DNA of 64,000 nt, from positions 47,558 to 111,557 of the forward strand of contig NZ_FQXE01000017.1 of assembly GCF_900129885.1 (NCBI RefSeq), in the 5' to 3' direction. Made by a program: the position numbers and the translations under genes. The stretch comes from Pollutimonas bauzanensis (GTDB lineage: Bacteria > Pseudomonadota > Gammaproteobacteria > Burkholderiales > Burkholderiaceae_B). Shown in pieces: positions 53,801 through 61,782 of the stretch (positions within the stretch are counted from its first letter, which is position 1; every line of letters begins with the position of its first letter). The notes under the pieces were generated by a model, which was not told where the DNA came from, did not search any database, and saw only the letters and a program-made list of their open reading frames with translations.

Positions 53801-54390
53801 GCCATCTGTTCGACGCCTGGCGCGATGAGGTGCGGCGTTTCGCGCCGCAGCCGCTGGCCCGCCTCGAACCTTCGCGCGGCCTGCAGTGGTTCGCCGGGGT
53901 GCTGTCGTCCCTGCGGCCCAAAATGACCCGGCGCGGCAAGATGCTGTATGCCATGCTCGATGACGGCTCGGCCCAGGTCGAAGTGGCCATTTTCAACGAA
54001 CTGTATGAGCAGCACCGCAATCGTCTGAAAGAAGACCGCCTCATCATCATTCAAGGCAAGGTCAGCAACGACGATTATTCGGGCGGCTTGCGCGTATCGG
54101 CCGAATCCGTATTCGACCTGCAGCTCGCCCGCGAGGCCAGGGCGCGCAGCTTGCGCATCACGCTCAACGGCAACGCCGATGCGGCGCGCCTGCGCCAGCT
54201 TCTGAACCCTTTCCGGGCGGAGCCGGAAAACGGCGTGCCCGGCGTTCCCGTCGAGCTGCGCCTGAAACGCAACGATTTCCTGTGCACCGTGAGGCTGGGG
54301 GAGGACTGGCGCGTCCGCATGGCCGACGCCATGCTCGAACAGCTGGGCGCCTGGGCCGAGCCCGACGGCGTGGAGATCAACTACTTATGA
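50899..54390 (+). CDS. dnaE: DNA polymerase III alpha subunit
   Basis: 1163 residues, the replicative polymerase. N-terminal PHP domain (VHLRVHSEFSVVDGIG), polymerase palm with GRGSGAGSLVAYSLGITDLDP and the catalytic acidic cluster MPDFDIDFCQDNR, fingers KMIPF and VIVYQEQVMLISQ, then the helix-hairpin-helix region and an OB fold (SSLRPKMTRRGKMLYAMLDD). It is the standard DnaE1 type. The start at 50899 begins the conserved N-terminus; the frame is open back into hrpA. The stop overlaps a glycosyltransferase ATG by four bases, an unusual coupling. Confidence 0.97.
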   Translation: MTEANSSPLFVHLRVHSEFSVVDGIGRIPDLVAKAAEYGQPAMALTDLCNLFGLIKFYKAARKAGVKPIAGSDIWLENEQDREKPYRLLLLVRNQEGYLALCEILTRAWLENQYRGRAEVRREWLVGRSGLIVLSGGRMGDVGQMLEAGKPDEASVLAAGWARAFPGNYYIELQRSGIDGDETYVQQAMRLAGTLSLPVVATHPVQFVQPGDFRAHEARVCIAEGEQLANPKRVRRYTADQYLLSSQEMALRFADVPSALANSVEIAKRCNLTLVLGKPRLPDFPTPDGITLDDYMTHLAEEGLALRMAQLFPQEAERRDRYPQYLERLQWECKTITSMGFSGYFLIVADFINWGKKNGVPVGPGRGSGAGSLVAYSLGITDLDPICYDLLFERFLNPERVSMPDFDIDFCQDNRERVIDYVKQKYGKEAVSQIATFGTLGAKAVVRDVGRVLEMPYMLCDGLSKMIPFSPADPWTLARTLADEPAFKERYEQDEEVRALIDLARPLEGLTRNIGMHAGGVLIAPGKLTDFCPLYCQPGTDSNAVSQFDKDDVEAAGLVKFDFLGLRNLTILDWAVRYVRQFNETKRDFDIMALTLDDLQAYKLLSEGNTTAVFQLESRGMKELLKNLRPNTFEDIIAMLALYRPGPLESGMVVDFVNRKHGRAEVDYFHKDLEPVLKSTYGVIVYQEQVMLISQIIGGYSLGGADLLRRAMGKKKAEEMAEHRAIFEKGAVEKGYDADLAVKLFDLMEKFAGYGFNKSHSAAYALIAYQTAWLKAYHPAEFLAATLSSDMDDTDKVQIFWKDALANNVRVLPPDVNASAYRFEPVMDEHSAKGLPPRTMRFGLGAVKGTGQGAVEAIIKAREEGGPFVSLFDFCRRIDRHSVNRRSIEALIRAGAFDQIAENRAALLATVGNAMDAAEQAERSANQVSLFADDANDIVEGELAKVAPWDLQTHFTEEKAALGFFFSGHLFDAWRDEVRRFAPQPLARLEPSRGLQWFAGVLSSLRPKMTRRGKMLYAMLDDGSAQVEVAIFNELYEQHRNRLKEDRLIIIQGKVSNDDYSGGLRVSAESVFDLQLAREARARSLRITLNGNADAARLRQLLNPFRAEPENGVPGVPVELRLKRNDFLCTVRLGEDWRVRMADAMLEQLGAWAEPDGVEINYL

Positions 54391-55487
54391 CGCCTTTACG
54401 CATACTGCACTCCGAGGCCGCCACGGGCATGGGCGGGCAGGAGCAATACATCATCAGGATGATGCTCAGCATGCGCGCGCGCGGCCATCATCTGGAAGCC
54501 GTGTGCCAGCCCCACGCCAAGCTGACCCAGCGCCTGCGCGACGAAGGGTTCACGGTGCACACCACCGTCATGGGCGGGCCGCTCAATTTCGTGAAAGGCG
54601 TGGCCAGGATCCGGCGCGTGCTGCGGGAAGGCCACTTCGATGTCCTGAACACGCACAGCCGCCGCGACACCCTGATTGCCGGCTGCGCGGGCCGCCTGGC
54701 CGGCACGCCGCTCATCGTGCGCACCCGCCATCTGGCCAAGAGGGCGGGCTCGCTGCTGTCCTATACCATCATTCCACACCGGGTCACCACCCCCAGCGAT
54801 TTCGTGCGCAATCATCTGATCGAGCGCGGCGTCAAGCCCGAATATGTGGCGACGGTCTATCCGGCGGTCGACCTGGCGCCGGCGCCGGAGCAATCCACCT
54901 TGCGCCAGGAACTGCGCCTGGCGCAGGACGATATCGTGGTGGGCTGCGTGGCGGTGATGCGGCTCCAGAAAGGGCACCGCGAGCTCATCGACGCCATGGA
55001 GCCGCTCGTCAAGGAAAGGCCCAATGTCCATTTGGTGCTGGTGGGCGGCGGTTCGCCCATACTCGAGCAGGTGCAGGCCTATGCGGCGGGCAAAGGCATG
55101 CAGGAGCGCGTGCATTTCCTCGGTACGCGCCGCGATGTGCCCAACCTGCTGGCGGGCTTCGATATATTCGCGCTGGCCACCCGGACCGAAGCCTCCGGCA
55201 CGGTTTTCGTGGAAGCGGGCGCCGCCGGGCTGCCCGTCGTCGGCACCAAGGTCGACGGCGTGCCCGAAATGCTGCGGGATGGCGTCACGGGTTTGCTGGT
55301 GCCCCTGGACGACCGGCAGGCCCTCACGGACGCCTTGCGGCGGCTGGTGGACGATCCCGGCCTGCGCCGCCGGATGGGGCAGGCCGGCCTGAAATTCTGC
55401 CGGCTCGAAGGCCGCTTCACCCCCGAATCCATGGCGCGGCGCATCGAGGCCAATTATGTGCGCTGGCTTGCGGAGCGCCGCTCATGA
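54387..55487 (+). CDS. Family 4 glycosyltransferase
   Basis: 366 residues, GT-B fold. The N-terminal acceptor domain has ILHSEAATGMGGQEQYIIRM. The donor-binding domain has VGCVAVMRLQKGHRELIDAM and the GT4 E-x7-E motif in TRTEASGTVFVEAGAAGLPVVGTKVDGVPEML. Sugar and acceptor are unknown; position beside other LPS-type genes points to core oligosaccharide. Its ATG lies in the dnaE stop and its own stop overlaps the next ATG, so four genes are chained. Confidence 0.86.
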   Translation: MTPLRILHSEAATGMGGQEQYIIRMMLSMRARGHHLEAVCQPHAKLTQRLRDEGFTVHTTVMGGPLNFVKGVARIRRVLREGHFDVLNTHSRRDTLIAGCAGRLAGTPLIVRTRHLAKRAGSLLSYTIIPHRVTTPSDFVRNHLIERGVKPEYVATVYPAVDLAPAPEQSTLRQELRLAQDDIVVGCVAVMRLQKGHRELIDAMEPLVKERPNVHLVLVGGGSPILEQVQAYAAGKGMQERVHFLGTRRDVPNLLAGFDIFALATRTEASGTVFVEAGAAGLPVVGTKVDGVPEMLRDGVTGLLVPLDDRQALTDALRRLVDDPGLRRRMGQAGLKFCRLEGRFTPESMARRIEANYVRWLAERRS

Positions 55488-56323
55488 AACCCGCCCGCGC
55501 CGTGCCGGTGCTGATGTACCACCATGTATCTCCCGTCGATGGCATGATCACCACATCGCCGGGCAACTTCGAAAGCCAGCTTGAATGGCTCAGGCGGCGC
55601 GGCTACCGGTCCTTGACGACCGCCGAATTCGCCGGCCACTTGAACGGCCAGGCCGTGCCGCGCAAGTCCGTGCTCATCACTTTTGACGACGGCTACCTGG
55701 ATAACTGGGTATACGCCTATCCCTTGCTGAAAAAATACGGCTACACGGCCGCGATCTTCCTTGTGACATCATGGATCGCCGACGGGCCGCCGCGCAATCA
55801 CCTGGGCCAGGGCGAATTGCCCGCGACGCCTTCCCACCAGGAGTGCGAAGCGCTCATCGGGCAGGGCCGCGGCGACAGCGTCGTCCTGCGCTGGAGCGAA
55901 ATCGAGGCCATGCGGGCCGACGGCACCTGCGAATTCCATAGCCATACGCACACGCATACGCGCTGGGACAAGATCCAGCCCGAAGACAAGAACCTCCGCA
56001 TGAGCGAAGAAATCGCCTTGTCGCGCGCCTGCCTGCAAACCAGGCTGGGCGGCGTTTCGGAGCATTTCTGCTGGCCGCAAGGCTATTTCGACGCCGACTA
56101 CGTAAAGCTTGCGCAACAGGCCGGCTTCCGCTATTTGTACACCACCCAGGCCTTCGGCCAGAACCTGGCGCATACGGATCCCGCTTCCATTTACCGGTTC
56201 GCCGTGCGCAATACCTCCGGCAGCTCTGTCGGACGCCGCATCTGGATAGCGGCCCATCCGCTGATCGGTCCGGCCTTCAACCGCTGGAAACTCTGGAAAC
56301 GGGCCCGCAGGCGGAAAGCATGA
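55484..56323 (+). CDS. Polysaccharide deacetylase family protein (first of two)
   Basis: 279 residues, NodB-homology (CE4) fold. Motif 1 is ITFDDGYLDN; motif 2, the zinc histidines, is EFHSHTHTHTRWD. VPVLMYHHVSP at the N-terminus is usual. There is no signal peptide, so it may act on a cytoplasmic lipid- or nucleotide-linked sugar. It likely removes N-acetyl groups from an aminosugar of the glycan made by its neighbours. Four-base overlaps on both sides. Confidence 0.85.
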   Translation: MKPARAVPVLMYHHVSPVDGMITTSPGNFESQLEWLRRRGYRSLTTAEFAGHLNGQAVPRKSVLITFDDGYLDNWVYAYPLLKKYGYTAAIFLVTSWIADGPPRNHLGQGELPATPSHQECEALIGQGRGDSVVLRWSEIEAMRADGTCEFHSHTHTHTRWDKIQPEDKNLRMSEEIALSRACLQTRLGGVSEHFCWPQGYFDADYVKLAQQAGFRYLYTTQAFGQNLAHTDPASIYRFAVRNTSGSSVGRRIWIAAHPLIGPAFNRWKLWKRARRRKA

Positions 56324-57066
56324 CGCTATCGGTCATCATCATCACCAAGAACGAGGCCGGGCATATCGGCGACTGCATCGATTCGGTGGCCTTTGCCGAT
56401 GAAATCATCGTGCTCGATTCCGGCAGCACCGATGCGACCCGCGAGATAGCCATGGCCAAGGGCGCCCTGGTCACGCTGGCGCCGGACTGGCCCGGCTTCG
56501 GCCCCCAGAAAAACCGGGCGCTGGACCTGGCCACCCAGGAATGGGTGCTGTCGATAGATGCCGATGAGCGCGTCACGCCCGAACTGGCCCGTGAAATCCA
56601 GCAGGCGCTTGCCCGCCCGCTGGCCGATGCGTACAAGATTGCGCGCCTGTCCAACCTTGGTGGGCGCTGGATACGCCACAGCGGCTGGTGGCCCGATCAC
56701 GTATTGCGCCTGTTCAGGCGCGGCACCGCCCGGTTCAAGGACGTGGCGGTCCATGAAAGCGTGCAGGCCGCCGGGGCGGTCGCGGTGCTCGACGGCCACT
56801 TTCTGCATTATCCCTATGCGGATCTCGAAACCTTCATCGCCAAGATCAATCATTACTCGTCCGAAGCGGCGGCGATGATGCACGCCAGGGGCAGGAAAAC
56901 CAGCGCGCTTGGCGCGGCGGGCCATGCCATCTGGACCTTCATCCGCATTTATCTGATCCGGCGCGGCTTCCTGGACGGCAAAGAAGGCTTCATTCTCGCC
57001 GCGATGGGCGCCGCAGGCAGCTTTTTCCGCTACAGCAAATTGCTTTTCCTGAATAAAGGCAAATGA
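56320..57066 (+). CDS. Family 2 glycosyltransferase, WaaE/KdtX-like
   Basis: 248 residues, GT-A fold. SVIIITKNEAGHIGDCIDSV, IIVLDSGSTDATREIA and the metal-binding SIDADERVTPEL are the signature of the LPS core glucosyltransferase group WaaE/KdtX. The C-terminus has a hydrophobic/basic segment (AIWTFIRIYLIRRGFLDGKEGF) for membrane contact. Probably adds a hexose to the inner-core heptose; exact linkage not shown. Overlaps the preceding deacetylase by four bases. Confidence 0.85.
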   Translation: MTLSVIIITKNEAGHIGDCIDSVAFADEIIVLDSGSTDATREIAMAKGALVTLAPDWPGFGPQKNRALDLATQEWVLSIDADERVTPELAREIQQALARPLADAYKIARLSNLGGRWIRHSGWWPDHVLRLFRRGTARFKDVAVHESVQAAGAVAVLDGHFLHYPYADLETFIAKINHYSSEAAAMMHARGRKTSALGAAGHAIWTFIRIYLIRRGFLDGKEGFILAAMGAAGSFFRYSKLLFLNKGK

Positions 57067-57102
57067 AGCCGCTTTCCCGTTCTGCGGCGCGGGCGGGGTA
57101 TA

Positions 57103-57108
57103 TATAAT
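57103..57108 (+). promoter_or_regulatory. Consensus -10 box TATAAT six bases before the second deacetylase ATG
   Basis: Perfect TATAAT, six bases (CTGTCC), ATG 57115. No Shine-Dalgarno sequence. The -35 region (TTCTGC, 17-base spacer) is weak. This is the clearest of the leaderless candidates. Confidence 0.45.
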
Positions 57109-57114
57109 CTGTCC

Positions 57115-57837
57115 ATGATCCCTATACTTATGTACCACCGTGTGGGGGAGCCTACGCCCAAAGGCTTTCCCTATCGCGGGCTTACCGTCCGCCCGCCGGA
57201 CTTCAAGCGCCAGATGACATGGCTGCGCCGTTTCGGCTACCGCGGCCTGGCCATGCGCGACCTGATGCCCTATATCAGGGGCGAGCGCCAGGGGAAAGTC
57301 GTCGGCATCACCTTCGACGACGGCTACCGCAATGTTTTCGAGAACGCCCTGCCCATCCTGAAAGCCGTCGGCTTCACCGCGACCAATTATTTCGTTGCCC
57401 GCCAGCTGGGCGGCGGCAACGCATGGGACTACGAAAAAGGCATACCGCATTCGGACCTGATGTCGATAGACGAAATGCGGGCCTGGGCCGCGGCCGGGCA
57501 TGAGGTGGGCTCGCACACGCTGGATCATCCCTTTTTGCCCAAATTGTCGCCCGAAGTCGCCAATTACCAGGTCAGGCAATCCAAGGCGGAACTCGAACAG
57601 GCCTTGGGCGCGCCGGTCACGGCATTCTGTTATCCCTATGGCGGCGAGTCGCCGTCCATACGCGCCATGGTGCGAGCCGCGGGCTATGCCAGCGCCACCA
57701 CCACCGCGCGCGGCCTGGCCAGGCATTCCGACGATATCTACGGCCTGCCGCGCATCGATGTCGATCGTTCGACCAATATCTTTGTTTTCCTGCGCAAGTG
57801 CATGACGCGCCTCGAAGAGCGCCGGCGCGCCGGCTGA
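57115..57837 (+). CDS. Polysaccharide deacetylase family protein (second of two)
   Basis: 240 residues, CE4 fold. IPILMYHRVGEP at the N-terminus, motif 1 ITFDDGYRN, zinc motif SHTLDHPFL, and the C-terminal FCYPYGGES motif 3. It differs from the first deacetylase in length and in its spacing between motifs, so it is not a recent duplicate. No signal peptide. It is 48 bases after the GT2 gene and appears to have its own promoter (TATAAT at 57103). Target sugar unknown. Confidence 0.86.
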   Translation: MIPILMYHRVGEPTPKGFPYRGLTVRPPDFKRQMTWLRRFGYRGLAMRDLMPYIRGERQGKVVGITFDDGYRNVFENALPILKAVGFTATNYFVARQLGGGNAWDYEKGIPHSDLMSIDEMRAWAAAGHEVGSHTLDHPFLPKLSPEVANYQVRQSKAELEQALGAPVTAFCYPYGGESPSIRAMVRAAGYASATTTARGLARHSDDIYGLPRIDVDRSTNIFVFLRKCMTRLEERRRAG

Positions 57838-57852
57838 CGCCAGCGGGGCCTG

Positions 57853-57877
57853 TCGCCGCCGGTTCAGCTGGCGGCGA
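57853..57877. terminator. Hairpin at the convergent ends of the deacetylase and ykgJ genes
   Basis: TCGCCGCC (57853-57860) pairs with GGCGGCGA (57870-57877); nine-base loop. It overlaps the last codons of the minus-strand ykgJ gene. No T-run, so weak evidence for termination. Confidence 0.3.
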
Positions 57878-58133
57878 GCGCGGGCGCGGTGCTGCGTTCC
57901 AGTTCGCCCAGCCAGAGCAGGGCGTGGCGGCGGTCAGTGCCGCACATCTCGGCCGATGCGCTCAAGCCGCCGCAGCAGGCGGGCCGCTCGGGCTGGCCGA
58001 AAATGGCGCACAGGTTCTCCGGCGTCAGCTGCACACAGCGCACGCCGGCGGGCTTGCCCCGGGGCATGCCCGGGATAGGGCTGGAAATCGAGGGCGCGAT
58101 ACAACAGGCGCCACAGCCGCTGCGGCATTGCAT
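57864..58133 (-). CDS. YkgJ-family cysteine-cluster protein
   Basis: 89 residues. Starts [19 protein letters not shown], then [19 protein letters not shown] and PACCGG: the CxxxCxxCC pattern of the YkgJ family, which is thought to bind zinc or an iron-sulfur cluster; function unknown. I start at the ATG at 58131-58133 because the Cys cluster begins immediately; an in-frame start at 58178 would lie inside ydcF. It follows ydcF by four bases on the same strand. Confidence 0.82.
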   Translation of the reverse strand: MQCRSGCGACCIAPSISSPIPGMPRGKPAGVRCVQLTPENLCAIFGQPERPACCGGLSASAEMCGTDRRHALLWLGELERSTAPALAAS

Positions 58134-58137
58134 GGTG

Positions 58138-58902
58138 TTAAATCCAGCCCCTGACCCAATACACCAGCAGCCCGACATACTCTTTGATGATGGAGCGGCT
58201 GGCTTCGAGCGCCCGCATATTGGGTTGCCAGAACGAGAACTCCTGTTCGCCGGGGACCACGATCTGCGGCGCGGATGGCGCGGCTATCGTCCCTATGCCC
58301 AGTTTCCTGAAGACGGCCATGGCCCGCGGCATATGCAGGGCCGAGGTGACCAGCAGCACCTGGCTGATATGCCTTTGCTTGAGCTCCCTGGTTGTGTAGA
58401 GCGCGTTTTCATAAGTGGTGTAGCTGCGGTTTTCCACCACCACGGCCTCCGGTGGAATGTCCCGTTGCGCAAGGGCGTTGGCCATCATCTGGGCCTCGCT
58501 GATCTTGCCTTCCAGGGCGGCGCCCGAAACGACGATAAGGGGCGCGCGCTGCGCCTTGTACAGGATAGCCGCGGTATCCACGCGCGACGTGGCCGTGGCG
58601 CTGTCATAGGGTTCGAACCAATTGAGCCGGTTATTGGCGGTGCTGCCCCCCAGGACGACGATAGCCTGCGCGGTAGGCAGGCTCATGGGCATCTGATGGG
58701 GATACAGCTGTTCGAGCCGGCCTCCCGCCCAAAGCGAGGATGCCGGCAGCGACCAGAACACGGCCCAGCCCAGTCCGGCGATGGCCACAAAAAAAGCGGT
58801 CTTGCGCTGCCGCAGCATGAACAGCACCGCGCCTATCACCAGCAAGGTGACGCACAGGTTCAGGGGGATCACTAGATTGGTTAAAAAACTCGATAGTGTC
58901 AT
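58138..58902 (-). CDS. YdcF/ElyC/SanA-family envelope protein
   Basis: 254 residues. Two N-terminal membrane helices ([17 protein letters not shown] and [19 protein letters not shown]) followed by a periplasmic DUF218 domain: [40 protein letters not shown] and [16 protein letters not shown]. ElyC of E. coli is tied to peptidoglycan/undecaprenyl lipid metabolism. Together with its glycan neighbours an envelope role is likely, but enzymatic activity is unproven. Confidence 0.85.
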   Translation of the reverse strand: MTLSSFLTNLVIPLNLCVTLLVIGAVLFMLRQRKTAFFVAIAGLGWAVFWSLPASSLWAGGRLEQLYPHQMPMSLPTAQAIVVLGGSTANNRLNWFEPYDSATATSRVDTAAILYKAQRAPLIVVSGAALEGKISEAQMMANALAQRDIPPEAVVVENRSYTTYENALYTTRELKQRHISQVLLVTSALHMPRAMAVFRKLGIGTIAAPSAPQIVVPGEQEFSFWQPNMRALEASRSIIKEYVGLLVYWVRGWI

Positions 58903-58920
58903 TCGCTGCCGTTCAGTTTT

Positions 58921-59877
58921 TCATTGCAAAAGGGTGAGGACCTGCTGCTCCGTTTCCTGCAGCGAGGGCCAGGCATGCGCCGATCCCAGGCAACTGGCGT
59001 TGTCGGACCAGGGGCCGGTGCGTTCCCGCTGGGTTACGCCAAACAAAGAGAGCTGCCGCGCACCCGCCGCCGCGGCAAGATGGGAAACGCCCGAATCATT
59101 GCATACGACCAGCGAGGCGAGCCGGGTGAGTGTAGCAAACACGCCGAGGGACAGGGGCGGCAGGCAAATGGCAGTAGGGGCATTGGCCCGGGCGGCCTGG
59201 GCTTCGGATGCCGGCGGGCACATGGCCACCGTATAGCCGCTATCCTGCAGGCGCCGGGTCAGGGCATCGAAATGCGGCCATACCTTTACCTTGCCGCGAT
59301 GCAGGCCGGTCGCCGTCGGCGCGATCAGCACGAACCGGCCGGGCTCGAGCCCTGCGGCCCCCAGCGCCCGCAGGGCCTCGGCATGATGCTTGTCCGATAA
59401 TTGCAGGTCCAGCCGGGAGGAAGGGTGCGCGGGCGAGATCGGGTGGTTCCAGCGTTTGAGCGCCTGGCCGGTAATGTAATACCATGACTCCACGGCGTGC
59501 ATGTGCGGCGAGGGCTTGTTGACGGGCCAGCGCAGGATAAGGCTGCGGCCGTCATCGCGATATCCGGCGCTGGGAATGCCGGCAAACTTGAACACCATGG
59601 CGCTGGACAGCGAATCCGGCAGCAAAAGCCCGCGGGGATGCGCATGCTGGGCTTTTTTCCTGAATGCATGGACCGTGGCGCGGTCTTCGCGCCAGCGGCC
59701 TTTCATCTCGATGAATCCCGCCAGCTTGTAGGCGGCCAGCAGGTCCCTGGCCCAGGGCCTGGCGCATACCACTATCGGTATGCGCGTATTCAACAGGGCG
59801 TGCAGGCTGGGCAAGCTCATGCAAACATCGCCAATCCAGTTGGGAAGACGTACATAAATGGCGGAAAGAGTAGGCAT
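58921..59877 (-). CDS. Family 9 glycosyltransferase (LPS heptosyltransferase type)
   Basis: 318 residues. YVRLPNWIGDVCMSLPSLHALL at the N-terminus (shown across two segments: RLPNWIGDVCMSLP) and VVCNDSGVSHLAAAAGA in the donor domain are GT9 hallmarks; FVLIAPTATG precedes the second domain. WaaC/WaaF/WaaQ-like enzymes add heptose to inner-core Kdo. Which heptose is not determinable. Start ATG 59875-59877 begins the fold; the frame is open to 59979. First of a minus-strand trio with ydcF and ykgJ, divergent from msbA. Confidence 0.87.
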   Translation of the reverse strand: MPTLSAIYVRLPNWIGDVCMSLPSLHALLNTRIPIVVCARPWARDLLAAYKLAGFIEMKGRWREDRATVHAFRKKAQHAHPRGLLLPDSLSSAMVFKFAGIPSAGYRDDGRSLILRWPVNKPSPHMHAVESWYYITGQALKRWNHPISPAHPSSRLDLQLSDKHHAEALRALGAAGLEPGRFVLIAPTATGLHRGKVKVWPHFDALTRRLQDSGYTVAMCPPASEAQAARANAPTAICLPPLSLGVFATLTRLASLVVCNDSGVSHLAAAAGARQLSLFGVTQRERTGPWSDNASCLGSAHAWPSLQETEQQVLTLLQ

Positions 59878-59998
59878 GAATAGGATGGCGGCGGCGGGGA
59901 AGTATGATGGCTGGGTTTCGTGCTTAACGATCTGTGCGAATGCGTGTCTTTGCAAGAACGCTAAAATGATCCACCCCAATAGTATATAAGCGAGTTTA

Positions 59999-61780
59999 TT
60001 GTTGAAGTCTGCCCCTCAAGCTACATCGTCTCGTTCCGACCCTGTCAAATTCGATCTGTGGCGCCGTATCTACACTCGTGTGGGCGTTTACTGGAAGGCC
60101 GTGGCGCTTGCCGTGCTTCTGGTGAGCGGGGCGGCGGCGACCCAGCCCATGCTGGCCGTGATCATGAAGCCCTTGCTGGACGAGGGCTTTTCAGGGACCA
60201 AGCCGTCCTACATATGGTCCATCCCCATGGCGGTGGTGGGCTTGATGCTGCTGCGCGGCCTGTGCAGCTACGGCAGCACCTATTTGCTGGCCTGGGTCGC
60301 CAACAATATGCTGCTGGGCTTGCGCAAGGAGATGTTCCAGCGCTTGCTCGGGCTGTCGGATGAACATTTCAAGCGCGGCGACTCGGGCCGCCTGCTGAAC
60401 CGCTTCACCATCGACGCCGGCACGGTGACCGGGCTGGCTACCGAGGTCATCACCGTGGTGGTGCGCGAGACCCTGGTGGTGGTGGCCATGCTGGCCGTGC
60501 TGCTGTACATGTCATGGCAGTTGACTTTGATCGTGCTGATCATGCTGCCGGTCTCTACCCTCATCGCGCGCGTCTTCATCAAGCGCCTGCGGCGCATCAA
60601 CCGCGACACCATAGGCATGAATGCCGAACTGACGCGGGTCGTGCGCGAAGGCATCGATGGCCAGCGGGTCATCAAGCTGTTCGATGGCTACGAGCGCGAG
60701 GCCGGCCGCTTCGAGTACGTGAACGGCCGGCTGCGGCGCTTTGCGATGCGGGCCGCCAGCGCCGATGCCGCCCTGTCGCCCCTCACGCAGTTTGCGATAG
60801 GGCTGTCGGTGGCGGCGGTCATTGCCGTAGCCTTGTATCAGGCCAACACCGGCGGCCTCACGGTCGGCAGCTTTGCGGCCTTCATGGCCGCGCTCGGCCA
60901 GATCTTCGACCCCATGAAGCGCCTGACCAATATCGCCAGCGCGATGCAGCGCATGCTGGTCTCGGCCGAAAGCGTCTTCACTCTGATCGACGAAAAGCCG
61001 GAAGACGACAGCGGCACGCAATTGCTTGCGCAGCCTGTCAGGGGGCGCGTCGAATTCTGCAATATTTTCCACCGCTTCCCCAATGCCCAGGCCGATACGC
61101 TGGCGAATGTATCGTTCGTGGCCGAACCCGGCCAGACCGTCGCGCTGGTGGGGCGCTCGGGCAGCGGCAAGACCACCCTGGTCAACATGCTGCCGCGCTT
61201 CGTCTATCCGGTGGGCGGCGCCGTCCTGATCGACGGGCAGGATGTCAAGGATCTGGATTTGCGCGATTTGCGCTCCCACTTGTCGCTGGTGAGCCAGGAC
61301 GTAGTCCTTTTCGAAGGCTCCATCGCCGAGAATGTGGGGTACGGCGCGCTGCACGAGGCCAGCCGCGACGAAATCCGCAAGGCGCTCGACGCCGCCAATC
61401 TGCTCGGCTTTGTCGAAGGGCTGCCGCAAGGCATGGATACGCCGGTCGGCGAAAACGCCAGCCAGTTGTCGGGCGGGCAGCGCCAGCGCCTGGCGATCGC
61501 GCGGGCCTTGATAAAAAACGCGCCCATTCTTATCCTGGATGAGGCCACCTCGGCCCTGGATAATGAATCTGAACGCCAGGTGCAGGCCTCGCTCGAACTC
61601 CTGATGGCTGGCCGCACCACCCTGGTCATCGCCCACCGGCTCTCGACCGTGCAGAGAGCGGACAGGATTGTGGTGCTGGACGCCGGAAAAGTTGTCGAAC
61701 AGGGCCGCCACGAAGAACTGCTGCAGCTCAACGGCCTGTATGCTTCGCTTTACCGTATGCAATTCCGGGATGAAGGTTGA
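59999..61780 (+). CDS. msbA: Lipid A export ABC transporter MsbA
   Basis: 593 residues, membrane domain and ATPase in one chain; homodimers flip lipid A-core across the inner membrane. Six helices in about 1-320, then Walker A GRSGSGKTTLVNML, signature LSGGQRQRLAIARAL, Walker B ILILDEATSALD and switch AHRLSTVQRADR. No ATG is available before helix 1: the start is TTG at 59999 or the adjoining TTG at 60002, with AAGCGAG a few bases upstream. TATATA/TATAAG lies at 59983-59990. Confidence 0.94.
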   Translation: MLKSAPQATSSRSDPVKFDLWRRIYTRVGVYWKAVALAVLLVSGAAATQPMLAVIMKPLLDEGFSGTKPSYIWSIPMAVVGLMLLRGLCSYGSTYLLAWVANNMLLGLRKEMFQRLLGLSDEHFKRGDSGRLLNRFTIDAGTVTGLATEVITVVVRETLVVVAMLAVLLYMSWQLTLIVLIMLPVSTLIARVFIKRLRRINRDTIGMNAELTRVVREGIDGQRVIKLFDGYEREAGRFEYVNGRLRRFAMRAASADAALSPLTQFAIGLSVAAVIAVALYQANTGGLTVGSFAAFMAALGQIFDPMKRLTNIASAMQRMLVSAESVFTLIDEKPEDDSGTQLLAQPVRGRVEFCNIFHRFPNAQADTLANVSFVAEPGQTVALVGRSGSGKTTLVNMLPRFVYPVGGAVLIDGQDVKDLDLRDLRSHLSLVSQDVVLFEGSIAENVGYGALHEASRDEIRKALDAANLLGFVEGLPQGMDTPVGENASQLSGGQRQRLAIARALIKNAPILILDEATSALDNESERQVQASLELLMAGRTTLVIAHRLSTVQRADRIVVLDAGKVVEQGRHEELLQLNGLYASLYRMQFRDEG

Positions 61781-61782
61781 TC

